A DNA stretch of 64,000 nucleotides. Origin: Bacteroidaceae bacterium (GTDB lineage: Bacteria > Bacteroidota > Bacteroidia > Bacteroidales > Bacteroidaceae). The notes under the pieces are model-generated. The model had not been told where the DNA came from, ran no database searches, and saw only the letters and a list, made by a program, of their open reading frames with translations. Position numbers and translations under genes: made by a program. Below are positions 42,532 through 50,405 of the stretch, piece by piece (positions within the stretch are counted from its first letter, which is position 1; each line of letters begins with the position of its first letter). Where the stretch lies: positions 29,292 to 93,291 of the forward strand of contig JAFUWG010000015.1 in the NCBI GenBank assembly GCA_017483605.1, read 5' to 3'.

Positions 42532-45216
42532 ATGAAAACAACATTGTTTCGATGCGGAAATCTCCGTATCCTGCTGATGCTGTGCCTGTTGGCAAGCGTA
42601 GAAATGAGTTTTGCGAACGTCATCCGAGGCCGTGTGGTGGACGATGAGACAGGTGAACCCTTGGAAGGGGCACAAGTGAGTGTGAACGAAGCGTTTGGAG
42701 CGACGACCTTCTGGACGAAGATGGAAACGGACTCGCTCGGCTATTTCCACTATCGTTGTGGCGAGATGGGAAGAGTGACCTTCACCGCCCAATACTTCGG
42801 CTACTACGAAGGAACGGCAAAAACCATAGGCTTGGAAGGGAATGACACCGTCCGCATCAAGGACATCCGTCTGAAGCCCAGCCCGTTGCTCTTGAAAGAA
42901 GTGGAGGTGAGTGCCAAGAAACGACGCTTCTTCATGCGAGGCGACACGGTGGTGTTCAACCCCGAGGCATTCAACTTGGAAGAAGGGGCACGACTGGAAG
43001 AACTCATTGAGAAACTGCCAGGCGTGAGCATCAAGGACGGAAGGCTGCTCTGGAACAATGAGCCGCTCAAACTGATGATGAACGGCAGGGAGGTGTTCAG
43101 CGAAGGCATGTTGCTGAAACACCTGCCGGCAGAGGCGGTGGAGAACATCAAGGCATACGACCAGAAGAGCGAACTGGCAGAGCGGACGGGTGTGAAGGAC
43201 GGCAAGGAAGAGCACGTGCTGGACGTGAGCATCAAGCCATCGTGGATGGACAAATTCTATGGCGGATTGATGGGGTCTGGCTATTCAAGCGGACATTATG
43301 CGACGGAATTGAACGCCATGCGGCTGAGCGACAACAACCCGCTGATGCTCTTCGGGCGTGCGGCTGACGAACCTGCGGAGATAAAATACAAGACTATGAA
43401 CGCCATCAGCAGTTCCTCGGGTGGCGAACCGGTGGAGCAGCAGATGGCATCGGTGGGGTATCAGCATTCGTGGAACTCGAAACAGGCTTTTCGTCACAAC
43501 TACTGGAACCTCACGACCAACCCCAACCACACCGACCGAGACAAGGAGAGTTGGGAGCACACGCAGACGTTCTTGCCCGGCACGACTCCCACCGAGAGCC
43601 ACACCACCAGCCACGAGTATCGGCACGATATGAATGTGCCACTCCATTCCGTCTTGAACCTATACATAGGGCAAAAGTACGCCTTAAGGCTGGAGGGCAA
43701 GGTCGCGTATGAAGAGGGACGAAAGGAGAACGAACGGGAACAAGAGCAGTTAAACCTTCTCCATTCCACCTACCACTCCTCCCAGCACACCAAAGGCATC
43801 ACTGGCAACGGCGAGGCATCGCTGACACGCTACATCGAGAACGGTGCCGCATCGACCAGCATCAGCCTGGATTTCAGAAACATGAACAACAAAGGAGCAT
43901 CAGAGGGGAATTACCACTACTACACCCCTACCCCACGAAACACGCTCGACTTGCAAAGTTATGACACAGACATTCGCCACCTGTCTGCCAGATGGCATGT
44001 GGGTCTCTCGAAAGGATTGGGAGAACACGTGTTCATAGGTACCAATTTCCGCACCACCTACCAGAATGACACTCGCGATGAACAGCGTCTGCGAGACGAC
44101 ACGCCCGACCTCGCCAACAGCCTCAACAGTCACACCCAAACATGGGAGAACACCTTTTCGACGGGTGCCACCCTCACGTATGGCACCCTCACGTTGCGTC
44201 CATCCATCGGCTTCTCCCATCAGCACGAGCACCTTGACTATCAACGTGCCGCACTCGACACCACCGCACGAAGAAACCTGCTGTTGGTGAGTCCATCCTT
44301 CGACCTGAAATACAAAATCAAGAAGCAGATGACGCTGAAAGGCTCGTTGGGATACTCGACAAATCCTGCCAACCTGTTGGATTGCATCGACTACGTGGAC
44401 GATACCAATCCGCTCTACATCTGGTCGGGCAATTCAGGGCTGAAGAACAGCCACACGCTCCGTGCTGGCATCGGCTACAATCTGCTGCTCGTCCGTGCCA
44501 ATCAGGCGTTGAGTTTTTCAGCGGATTATCAGAAGCAGTACGACCCCATCGCCCCTGTGCTGCACTACGAGTCGCAGACGGGTGTGTATCACGCCACGCA
44601 GCAGAACGTGGAGGGAGGCGACAGATGGGACATCGGTCTTGACTATGAACGAAGCATTGGCGAGCACCTCACGTGGCGAAACAAACTGTCGGAAGGGTTT
44701 GGAAAGAGTTACGGCATCTTGACCCTGGTGGATGAAGAGACAGAGGTGACGTACAATCGGCAAAGGGAGTCGCATTTTTCTTATACGTTGGGAGCAGAAT
44801 ATGGTATCAAGGATTGGACGCTCAACTTTACCAACGAGTTTCAGTGGACAAACTTCACCTACAGCGACGCATCGCAGCAGGGACAAGACATTTTCCACAA
44901 CGAGACGGTGCTGAACATCCGCTACAAACTCCCTCACTGGACGTTCCATCTACGTCCGAAACTCGTCATCGACCGTGGTCATATAGCCTCGGAGATGAAC
45001 ACGAACCAGTTCCTGCTCAACGCAGCGGTCACCTACCAATTCCTGCACAAGAAGGCGGAACTGACGCTGGACGGCAAAGACCTTTTCAACCAAGTCAGAC
45101 GCAACACCTACCACATCACGCCTACCACTCACACGGAGAGCGGCACACACTACCTGCACCACTATGTGGCTCTGACGTTCAAGTATAAGTTTGATGCGAA
45201 GGGTCAGAAACGGTAG
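42532..45216 (+). CDS. TonB-dependent receptor-type outer-membrane protein
   Basis: An 894-residue protein with a signal peptide ending VEMSFA. An N-terminal carboxypeptidase-regulatory-like domain follows (VIRGRVVDDETGEPLEGAQVSVNEAFG, ending LKEVEVSAKKRRFF), then a plug (LEELIEKLPGVSIKDGRLLWNNEPLKLMMNGREVFS) and a large beta-barrel of about 630 residues ending KYKFDAKGQKR. No SusD-like gene lies next to it. It is probably cotranscribed with the TPR-HTH gene and its 3' end overlaps the convergent DUF4421-like gene by 13 bp. Confidence 0.88.
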   Translation: MKTTLFRCGNLRILLMLCLLASVEMSFANVIRGRVVDDETGEPLEGAQVSVNEAFGATTFWTKMETDSLGYFHYRCGEMGRVTFTAQYFGYYEGTAKTIGLEGNDTVRIKDIRLKPSPLLLKEVEVSAKKRRFFMRGDTVVFNPEAFNLEEGARLEELIEKLPGVSIKDGRLLWNNEPLKLMMNGREVFSEGMLLKHLPAEAVENIKAYDQKSELAERTGVKDGKEEHVLDVSIKPSWMDKFYGGLMGSGYSSGHYATELNAMRLSDNNPLMLFGRAADEPAEIKYKTMNAISSSSGGEPVEQQMASVGYQHSWNSKQAFRHNYWNLTTNPNHTDRDKESWEHTQTFLPGTTPTESHTTSHEYRHDMNVPLHSVLNLYIGQKYALRLEGKVAYEEGRKENEREQEQLNLLHSTYHSSQHTKGITGNGEASLTRYIENGAASTSISLDFRNMNNKGASEGNYHYYTPTPRNTLDLQSYDTDIRHLSARWHVGLSKGLGEHVFIGTNFRTTYQNDTRDEQRLRDDTPDLANSLNSHTQTWENTFSTGATLTYGTLTLRPSIGFSHQHEHLDYQRAALDTTARRNLLLVSPSFDLKYKIKKQMTLKGSLGYSTNPANLLDCIDYVDDTNPLYIWSGNSGLKNSHTLRAGIGYNLLLVRANQALSFSADYQKQYDPIAPVLHYESQTGVYHATQQNVEGGDRWDIGLDYERSIGEHLTWRNKLSEGFGKSYGILTLVDEETEVTYNRQRESHFSYTLGAEYGIKDWTLNFTNEFQWTNFTYSDASQQGQDIFHNETVLNIRYKLPHWTFHLRPKLVIDRGHIASEMNTNQFLLNAAVTYQFLHKKAELTLDGKDLFNQVRRNTYHITPTTHTESGTHYLHHYVALTFKYKFDAKGQKR

Positions 45217-46346
45217 CCGATACTGGCGTTGGCAGTCCAATCGGTCAGACGTCCCGTGGTGTCCTTATGTCTATAACGGTACTGCTGCCATTGACCTGTG
45301 GCGGCGGCAAACCAACGCTTATAGTTGTACACCACAGCGGCACGTCCCATGAGGGTGAACTTCATACGGCTATGGTTGGTTTCTGAACCTCGTTCAGTAA
45401 TGGTCAAGTCGTCATAACTGAAATCATCTTCCCAATAGCGTTCCAAGCCATTCACATCATACGCCCACACCTTCAGGAAGTTGTCGAGCGAAACCATCGG
45501 CATGGCGGTCAAGTTCACCACCAATCCCTTCACAGGCACCCAGTTATAGCCATATCCTGCCATGAGGTTGATTTGACGCATCTTGATGCGACCGATATCG
45601 TTCATGAAACTGAGGAACATCCAGTTTTGGCTATTGGCATAGTCGGCCTCCGCTTCCAGCCACGATGCCCCCACAATGAAACTGCCCGCCGAGCGACGCT
45701 GGATATACCCCAACCCTCGGGTGGAGGCGTTGGAGTAGTGGCGATGGTTGAACACATAGTAGCCATCGATGAGGAGCGACTTCATCTCGATGGGGGAATC
45801 CAGAGGGTGGTTGTAGTAATCCACCATGCCGTGTTTCAGGTTCTCCTGTTGCTCGGGGGTCTCGTCGGTGAACACAAAGTCGTCGGTGATGCCATAGGTC
45901 AGCCGCACTTCGGGGTCGGCAGTCTTGAACTTGCGGTACTGCACATTGAAGCCGAAGCGGTTGCCGTTGGTACCGAAGTTGAAACGCGAACCACGCTGAT
46001 GCCCCAACTTGACCATGTAGGCAGCGGTGAGGGAACGATAGCCCACACGGATGCCCGTGGAGCCATCGACTCCAGTGGTCACATCGGGCTCCCACGAAAA
46101 AATGAGTCCATCGCTTTCCCACACAGACTTCATCTTGAGCGACACTTCGTTGAGGTTGCCCATGCCCATCACACGCCATCGCTGCTGGGGCACTTCGATG
46201 TAGCGGGCATCGACCGAACGGTAGGCGGCAGAATCGAGAAAGTCGGTCACTTGATGAAGGGCTTTGTTGACGACTTCTTGTGCAAAAGAGGGAGCGGCAG
46301 AAAGGATGCTGACTGCCGCGGCAAAAATGAGGTTGGTAGGTTTCAT
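45204..46346 (-). CDS. DUF4421-like outer-membrane barrel protein
   Basis: A 380-residue protein with a signal peptide (MKPTNLIFAAAVSILSAAPSFAQ). The body resembles DUF4421 proteins: DARYIEVPQQRWRVMGMGN, RSLTAAYMVKLG, SRFNFGTNGNRFGFNVQYRKF, GSFIVGASWLEAEADY and a barrel-type end WTANASIGYRF. The function is unknown. The start at 46346 places the signal peptide at the N-terminus. Its last 13 bp overlap the TonB receptor on the other strand. Confidence 0.75.
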   Translation of the reverse strand: MKPTNLIFAAAVSILSAAPSFAQEVVNKALHQVTDFLDSAAYRSVDARYIEVPQQRWRVMGMGNLNEVSLKMKSVWESDGLIFSWEPDVTTGVDGSTGIRVGYRSLTAAYMVKLGHQRGSRFNFGTNGNRFGFNVQYRKFKTADPEVRLTYGITDDFVFTDETPEQQENLKHGMVDYYNHPLDSPIEMKSLLIDGYYVFNHRHYSNASTRGLGYIQRRSAGSFIVGASWLEAEADYANSQNWMFLSFMNDIGRIKMRQINLMAGYGYNWVPVKGLVVNLTAMPMVSLDNFLKVWAYDVNGLERYWEDDFSYDDLTITERGSETNHSRMKFTLMGRAAVVYNYKRWFAAATGQWQQYRYRHKDTTGRLTDWTANASIGYRF

Positions 46347-46424
46347 TGAGGTATTGGATAAGATTGTTGAACGCAAAGTTAGAAAAAATGATGGAAAGTG
46401 CCAAAGGTTTTCGGGGAAAAAGGG

Positions 46425-47462
46425 CTATGGGTGATAAAGGATGTGTAGTTTCCCGTCGTCGATGCGTGCCTGAAAGCCATGAGGACGCTGTGGGGTGAGG
46501 GCGACGGTGGCGTGGTCGCCATACCGCTCGAACAGAAGCAGGGCGAGGATGCCCATATTGAGGCGGAGATTGATTTCGAGACAGGGATGGATGCTGCCGT
46601 CGGCGGTCTTGAGCATGTCGATGCCGACAGGACCATGATAGGCGATGGCGGAGAGATGGGTCTTGTGATAGTCGATGAGCCGACGGAGGAGGGCGGCATC
46701 AGCATCGATGCGTCGCAGCAGGTGCTCTTGGCTCTCGACGTGGTTGTAGCCATACGCCCCGTGCTCGCCTGTAGTGAAGACGGAATAGCCCAAGAAGCGG
46801 ACGGTGTGGTCGGGGTGGATGAAAAACTCCATCGCAAAATCGAGCACCTTATCCTCATAAAATCGCTCCACCACGAAGCCACCCTGCGAAGAGAGGAAGC
46901 CTTGCAGACGCTTCTGGGTGGGCTGGTCGAGCGTGTCGGACACAAACACGCCTCGCCCGGAGGATGACCAGGGGGACTTGAATATCCTCGGGTGAGACGC
47001 CTCCATCTCCTCAAAATCGACCACGTCGTGGTCGGTGAATCGACCACGACGTGGTCGGTCGGTCGACCACGACGTGGTCGATTGAGAGGCACCGAGGGCA
47101 TCCCCCGAGAGGCTCTGTCGGTCAACCCATCGCATTTCTTCGCCTAACAGTCGGGGGGCTTTCAGTTCTGCCAAGAGCCGCTTCACGTAGCCGCACGCAA
47201 ATTCTCGGCTCGACAGCCGCCTCACCTCCATGAGCCACTCGTCGGAGGGCAACTGCTGCTCGGGCACTCCCATCTGGCGGTATCGCTGCTTCGTGGCAAG
47301 GCTCCATCCCCACGGCCCTGCAAACGGGGTGCCTTCCCACGCACGAGCCAATGCCGACAGGTCTGCCTCCATCTGCTGGATGCGTTTCGGGGGCAGATAC
47401 TGACGCACATGGGCTGCGAGTGCCATGTCGTTGGATGGATTAAACATCGACGGAATACTCAT
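46425..47462 (-). CDS. ATP-grasp-like protein of unknown function, with a repeat array inside
   Basis: A 345-residue cytoplasmic protein starting at 47462 (MSIPSMFNPSNDMAL), set by a TACTTTTG box at 47481-47488 just upstream. The FNPSNDMAL start, RIFKSPWSSSGRGVF (ATP-binding lysine and glycine loop), DFAMEFFIHPDHTVRFLGYSVF and HPCLEINLRLNMG (metal-binding Glu/Asn) form an ATP-grasp pattern, although no substrate can be assigned. Between the N-terminal and ATP-grasp parts lies SQSTTSWSTDRPRRGRFTDH, encoded by a 23-bp palindromic array and probably a low-complexity insertion. Confidence 0.75.
   Translation of the reverse strand: MSIPSMFNPSNDMALAAHVRQYLPPKRIQQMEADLSALARAWEGTPFAGPWGWSLATKQRYRQMGVPEQQLPSDEWLMEVRRLSSREFACGYVKRLLAELKAPRLLGEEMRWVDRQSLSGDALGASQSTTSWSTDRPRRGRFTDHDVVDFEEMEASHPRIFKSPWSSSGRGVFVSDTLDQPTQKRLQGFLSSQGGFVVERFYEDKVLDFAMEFFIHPDHTVRFLGYSVFTTGEHGAYGYNHVESQEHLLRRIDADAALLRRLIDYHKTHLSAIAYHGPVGIDMLKTADGSIHPCLEINLRLNMGILALLLFERYGDHATVALTPQRPHGFQARIDDGKLHILYHP
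47017..47085. repeat. Three-unit 23-bp palindromic array inside a coding region
   Basis: Units start at 47017, 47040 and 47063, exactly 23 bp apart. Cores are TCGACCACGTCGTGGTC, TCGACCACGACGTGGTCG and TCGACCACGACGTGGTCG, that is GACCACG/CGTGGTC arms. Since 23 is not a multiple of three, the three copies are read in different frames (giving residues such as STDRPRRGRFTDHDVVDF), yet the host gene stays open. Confidence 0.88.
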
Positions 47463-47562
47463 CAATCCTCTTTTTGCCGACAAAAGTAACGAAAAAAGGT
47501 CATTTCTCCGCCTTTCTCCCCTCCTTTTCTCACAAAAAAGCCTTTTTCTCGCAGAAAATGCC

Positions 47563-47570
47563 TACATTTG
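47563..47570 (+). promoter_or_regulatory. Promoter of the small membrane protein gene
   Basis: TACATTTG lies 48 bases upstream of the ATG at 47619; the earlier in-frame ATG at 47568 falls within the box and cannot be the start. Confidence 0.55.
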
Positions 47571-47618
47571 TACCCACAAAGCAACGTGTCACTTCCACAC
47601 AAACACCGATTCTTACCG

Positions 47619-47882
47619 ATGAAACAACTTCTCCAACGCATCAAACACTGGTTGAGCCTCCTCTCTTTCAAGACAGGTGTCATCGTGCTCTCCCTCTGCA
47701 TCCCCTTCTATATCCTATCCTTCGCCCAGATGGCTCTCCCCATCAGCGCCGCAGCCAAAAGTGCCCTCTGGGTCGTCCTTTTCGGACTTGCCAAGACCTT
47801 CCAATACGGCGGACTCACCATCCTCGGAGCCGAAGGCGTGAAACGGGTGAAAAGGTTTTTCAAGAGGAAGAAAAAAATCTAA
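47619..47882 (+). CDS. Small membrane protein (transporter suffix domain-like)
   Basis: An 87-residue protein with two membrane helices (FKTGVIVLSLCIPFYILSFAQM and KSALWVVLFGLAKTFQYGGLTILGAEGV) and a basic tail (KRVKRFFKRKKKI). The KTG...LP(I/L)SAAAK pattern resembles the short 'transporter suffix' proteins found alone or behind transporter domains. The function is unknown. It stands alone before the peptide cluster. Confidence 0.65.
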   Translation: MKQLLQRIKHWLSLLSFKTGVIVLSLCIPFYILSFAQMALPISAAAKSALWVVLFGLAKTFQYGGLTILGAEGVKRVKRFFKRKKKI

Positions 47883-47923
47883 AAAAGCATAAAAAGAGAA
47901 ATCATAACCGGCTTGTTTTCAGC

Positions 47924-47946
47924 GTTACTCTCCATCGGAAAGTAAC
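47924..47946. promoter_or_regulatory. Dyad upstream of the peptide-cluster promoter, candidate operator
   Basis: GTTACT at 47924-47929 mirrors AGTAAC at 47941-47946, with TCC and GGA inside extending the pairing across one mismatch. It lies about 45 bp upstream of the -7 box and shares the GTTAC/GTAAC half-site with the dyad at 48001. Confidence 0.45.
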
Positions 47947-47988
47947 AAACATCGACGTTCGTTCTTTGTTCTTTCAGATTTTTGTTTT

Positions 47989-47996
47989 AACTTTGC
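47989..47996 (+). promoter_or_regulatory. Promoter of the ACGX peptide cluster
   Basis: TAACTTTG, giving a transcript start near 48002 and a 5' leader of about 55 bases before the precursor ATG at 48058. Confidence 0.6.
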
Positions 47997-48000
47997 AACC

Positions 48001-48019
48001 GTAACTTACGAAAAGTTAC
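48001..48019. promoter_or_regulatory. Dyad at the transcription start, candidate HxlR operator
   Basis: GTAACTT (48001-48007) and AAGTTAC (48013-48019) form a perfect inverted repeat with a five-base centre, directly downstream of the -7 box. This is where a repressor would block the polymerase. The last gene of the cluster encodes an HxlR-type regulator, so autoregulation is the simplest reading, but this is inference. Confidence 0.5.
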
Positions 48020-48057
48020 CATTCTGTATTTATTAACCTCTAAAAAAACACAAAAAC

Positions 48058-48270
48058 ATGAAAAGAGTCGATTTGAACTTTGTACACAGTGCACAGAGTC
48101 TCATGAAGTTAAGTGAAGAGAAGCCTGCAGCATGTGGCAGTGCATGTGGTAGCGGTGACAAAACAGCAGAGAAACCTGCTGCTTGTGGCAGTGCTTGCGG
48201 AACAGGCGACAAGCCCACAGAAGAAAAGCCAGCCGCTTGCGGCAGTGCTTGCGGAGCAGGAGAGAAGTAA
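48058..48270 (+). CDS. ACGX-repeat peptide, predicted RiPP precursor
   Basis: A 70-residue peptide. Residues 1-22 (MKRVDLNFVHSAQSLMKLSE and on) form a leader-like part. Then come three near-identical blocks, KPAACGSACGxG, at about 22-33, 39-50 and 57-68, separated by charged spacers. Each block has two ACGX units, giving six Cys in all (26, 30, 43, 47, 61, 65) and no other Cys. This is the ACGX-repeat peptide type, known to be encoded beside radical SAM/SPASM proteins. The stop overlaps the maturase start by one base (TAATG). The product structure is unknown. Confidence 0.9.
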   Translation: MKRVDLNFVHSAQSLMKLSEEKPAACGSACGSGDKTAEKPAACGSACGTGDKPTEEKPAACGSACGAGEK

Positions 48271-49304
48271 TGGAATACTTCGCCTTCCAATGGCATATCA
48301 CTGACGAGTGCGACCAACGTTGCAAGCATTGTTACATCTTTTCCTCGCCCAACCGTCCGAAGATGGTGGAGATGCCGTGGGAAAGGCTGGTGGCAGTGCT
48401 TGCAAACGTGGAACGAATGTGTGAGCGGATGCACCGCCTACCTTATTTATATATCACGGGAGGCGACCCCATTCTGCACAGCCGTTTCTGGGACTTTCTG
48501 GAGTTGGTACATTCGAAAAGCATCCCCTTCACGCTGATGGGCAACCCGTTCCATCTGACGGACAAGGTATGCCAACGGATGAAGGAACTAGGTTGCCGCA
48601 AATATCAACTCAGCATCGACGGAATGAGAGAGACGCACGACTTCTTCCGCAAACCAGGCTCTTTCGACCGCACCTTGGAAGCAATTGCCACGATTCGAAA
48701 GGCAGGGATGCATTGTGCCATCATGACCACTGTGTCGGGAACGAACATCCACGAGATTCCTGACATCATCGACCTCGTGGTGGAGCACCATGCCGACATC
48801 TTCGCTTTCGGACGTTATTGCCCAACGAGTGCCGACAAGGCATCACCCGACAAGGGGTGGCACATCGAGCCGCAGGCTTATCGTGACCTCTTGGAGGAGT
48901 GTTGGGCGAAGTTCGAGCAGTACAAGGACTCCGACACCACCTTCAACCTGAAGGATCACCTATGGACGCTTTTCCTCTACGAGAAGGGACTCTTCAAGAT
49001 TCCCAAAGGACTCGACGAGGACACCATCTACGACGGCTGCAACTGTGGCAACTGCCATTTCACCATTTCTGCCGAAGGCCGCCTGATGGCCTGCCGCCGC
49101 TTTGAGAGTTATGTGGGTACGGTCGATGAGGAACTATACGATGTCTTCCACGGCCCGAAGATGGACGCTTATCGCCAGCACGAATGCTTCGAGAAATGCC
49201 GCCAGTGCGAACTGCTCCGCTTCTGTCGCGGCTGTCCCGCCGTCGCCTACGGATATACCAAAAATTTCTATGCCCCAGACCCTCAGTGCTGGAAAACAAT
49301 ATGA
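48270..49304 (+). CDS. Radical SAM/SPASM peptide maturase of the ACGX system
   Basis: A 344-residue enzyme. The radical SAM cluster motif C-x3-C-x2-C is at residues 14-21 (ECDQRCKHC), followed by the SAM-binding ITGGDPILHS. The C-terminal SPASM domain carries Cys-rich blocks CNCGNCHFTISAEGRLMACRRF, CFEKCRQCELLRFCRGCPAVAYGY and a final C near the end, enough for two auxiliary 4Fe-4S clusters. SPASM maturases make thioether or carbon-carbon links in ribosomal peptides; the adjacent Cys-rich precursor is the obvious substrate. It is coupled at both ends (1-bp and 4-bp overlaps). Confidence 0.92.
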   Translation: MEYFAFQWHITDECDQRCKHCYIFSSPNRPKMVEMPWERLVAVLANVERMCERMHRLPYLYITGGDPILHSRFWDFLELVHSKSIPFTLMGNPFHLTDKVCQRMKELGCRKYQLSIDGMRETHDFFRKPGSFDRTLEAIATIRKAGMHCAIMTTVSGTNIHEIPDIIDLVVEHHADIFAFGRYCPTSADKASPDKGWHIEPQAYRDLLEECWAKFEQYKDSDTTFNLKDHLWTLFLYEKGLFKIPKGLDEDTIYDGCNCGNCHFTISAEGRLMACRRFESYVGTVDEELYDVFHGPKMDAYRQHECFEKCRQCELLRFCRGCPAVAYGYTKNFYAPDPQCWKTI

Positions 49305-49891
49305 ACCTATTTGAACTCATCCGTTACCGCCGTTCCATCCGCAAGTACGAGGAGCGGCAGATACCCAGGGAAGACCTGGAGCGTATCATCGAGGCCGGCC
49401 TTTATGCCCCCAATGCAGGCGGCGGGCAGCGCAGCATGATTGTTGCCCTGCGCGACCCCAAGTTGACAGAGGCAGTCGGCAAGATGAATGTAGGTAAACT
49501 CGACCGCTCGCGTCTCTCCGGCAGTTTCGTGTCCAAGGAGCAGCCCAGCATCATCGACGACCCCACCATCAAGAGCGGCTTCTACGGAGCGCCCACGGTG
49601 TGCGTCATCTTTGCCCAAGCCAATTTCCTCTACAGCATCCCCGACGCCTTCTGCTGCGCCGAAAACATGGTGCTGGCAGCCACCGAACTCGGCATCAGCA
49701 GCTGCATCATAGCCCGTGGCGAAGAGACCTTCGACAGCGACTACGGCCACCAGTTGATGTACCAGTGGGGCGTACCCTTCGGCTACGTCGCCCGCTGCTT
49801 CGTGCTGCTGGGCTACTGCAAAGGCGACTACCCGAAAGAGAAGCCCCGCAAGCCTGGACGCTATAACATTATTGAAAGTGAAGAGTTATGA
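49301..49891 (+). CDS. Nitroreductase family flavoprotein of the ACGX cluster
   Basis: A 196-residue FMN-dependent oxidoreductase. It begins LFELIRYRRSIRKYEERQIPREDLERIIEAGLYAPNAGGGQRS, the FMN-phosphate-binding start of the family, followed by GFYGAPTVCVIFA, CAENMVLAATELGISSC and VPFGYVARCFVLLGY. Overlaps of 4 bp at both ends place it in the operon. Its role may be redox tailoring of the peptide or of small molecules; this is inference from position. Confidence 0.9.
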   Translation: MNLFELIRYRRSIRKYEERQIPREDLERIIEAGLYAPNAGGGQRSMIVALRDPKLTEAVGKMNVGKLDRSRLSGSFVSKEQPSIIDDPTIKSGFYGAPTVCVIFAQANFLYSIPDAFCCAENMVLAATELGISSCIIARGEETFDSDYGHQLMYQWGVPFGYVARCFVLLGYCKGDYPKEKPRKPGRYNIIESEEL

Positions 49892-50268
49892 CGAAGAATC
49901 AAGTTACTGACCCCATTTTTCCACAGTGCCCTGTTCGCAACGTTATCAGCCGACTAGGTGACAAGTGGTCAGCCCTCGTCCTCCTATCTCTCGACGAGAA
50001 ACACCCCATACCCCTCCGCTATAAAGACTTGCAGCAAGCCATTCCTGACATCTCCCAGAAGATGCTCAGTCTCACCCTTCAAGCCCTCGAAGCCGATGGC
50101 ATGGTCACCCGTCAAGCCTATGCAGAAGTGCCACCCCGAGTGGAGTACACCCTTACCCCTCGTGCCCTCTCCTTCATGCCGCACCTCCACGCCCTCGTCG
50201 GTTGGGCAATTGACAACCTCAGTGGCATCGTGAAAGACCGCGAAGCCTTCAAGAACAGGAAAGCCTAA
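49888..50268 (+). CDS. HxlR family winged-helix transcriptional regulator
   Basis: A 126-residue regulator with the HxlR fold: CPVRNVISRLGDKWSALVLLSLD, RYKDLQQAIPDISQKMLSLTLQALEADGMV, EVPPRVEYTLTPRALSF. The conserved N-terminal Cys (C14) is the residue that senses electrophiles or oxidants in characterised relatives. It is the last gene of the peptide cluster, coupled by a 4-bp overlap, and may act on the dyads at 47924 and 48001. Confidence 0.92.
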   Translation: MTKNQVTDPIFPQCPVRNVISRLGDKWSALVLLSLDEKHPIPLRYKDLQQAIPDISQKMLSLTLQALEADGMVTRQAYAEVPPRVEYTLTPRALSFMPHLHALVGWAIDNLSGIVKDREAFKNRKA

Positions 50269-50368
50269 ACGCTGACGAAAAGGGCTACACAAACACGAGA
50301 AAAGAAAAACGGGGCGTACGTTCCTCACATTTTTCAGGAGAAAAAGAAATAGATTGAAAAAAATGTTG

Positions 50369-50376
50369 TATCTTTG
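50369..50376 (+). promoter_or_regulatory. Promoter of the DUF554 gene
   Basis: TATCTTTG lies 29 bases upstream of the ATG at 50406. Confidence 0.55.
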
Positions 50377-50405
50377 TCTTCCAAATTATCACGACAGACG
50401 GACGT

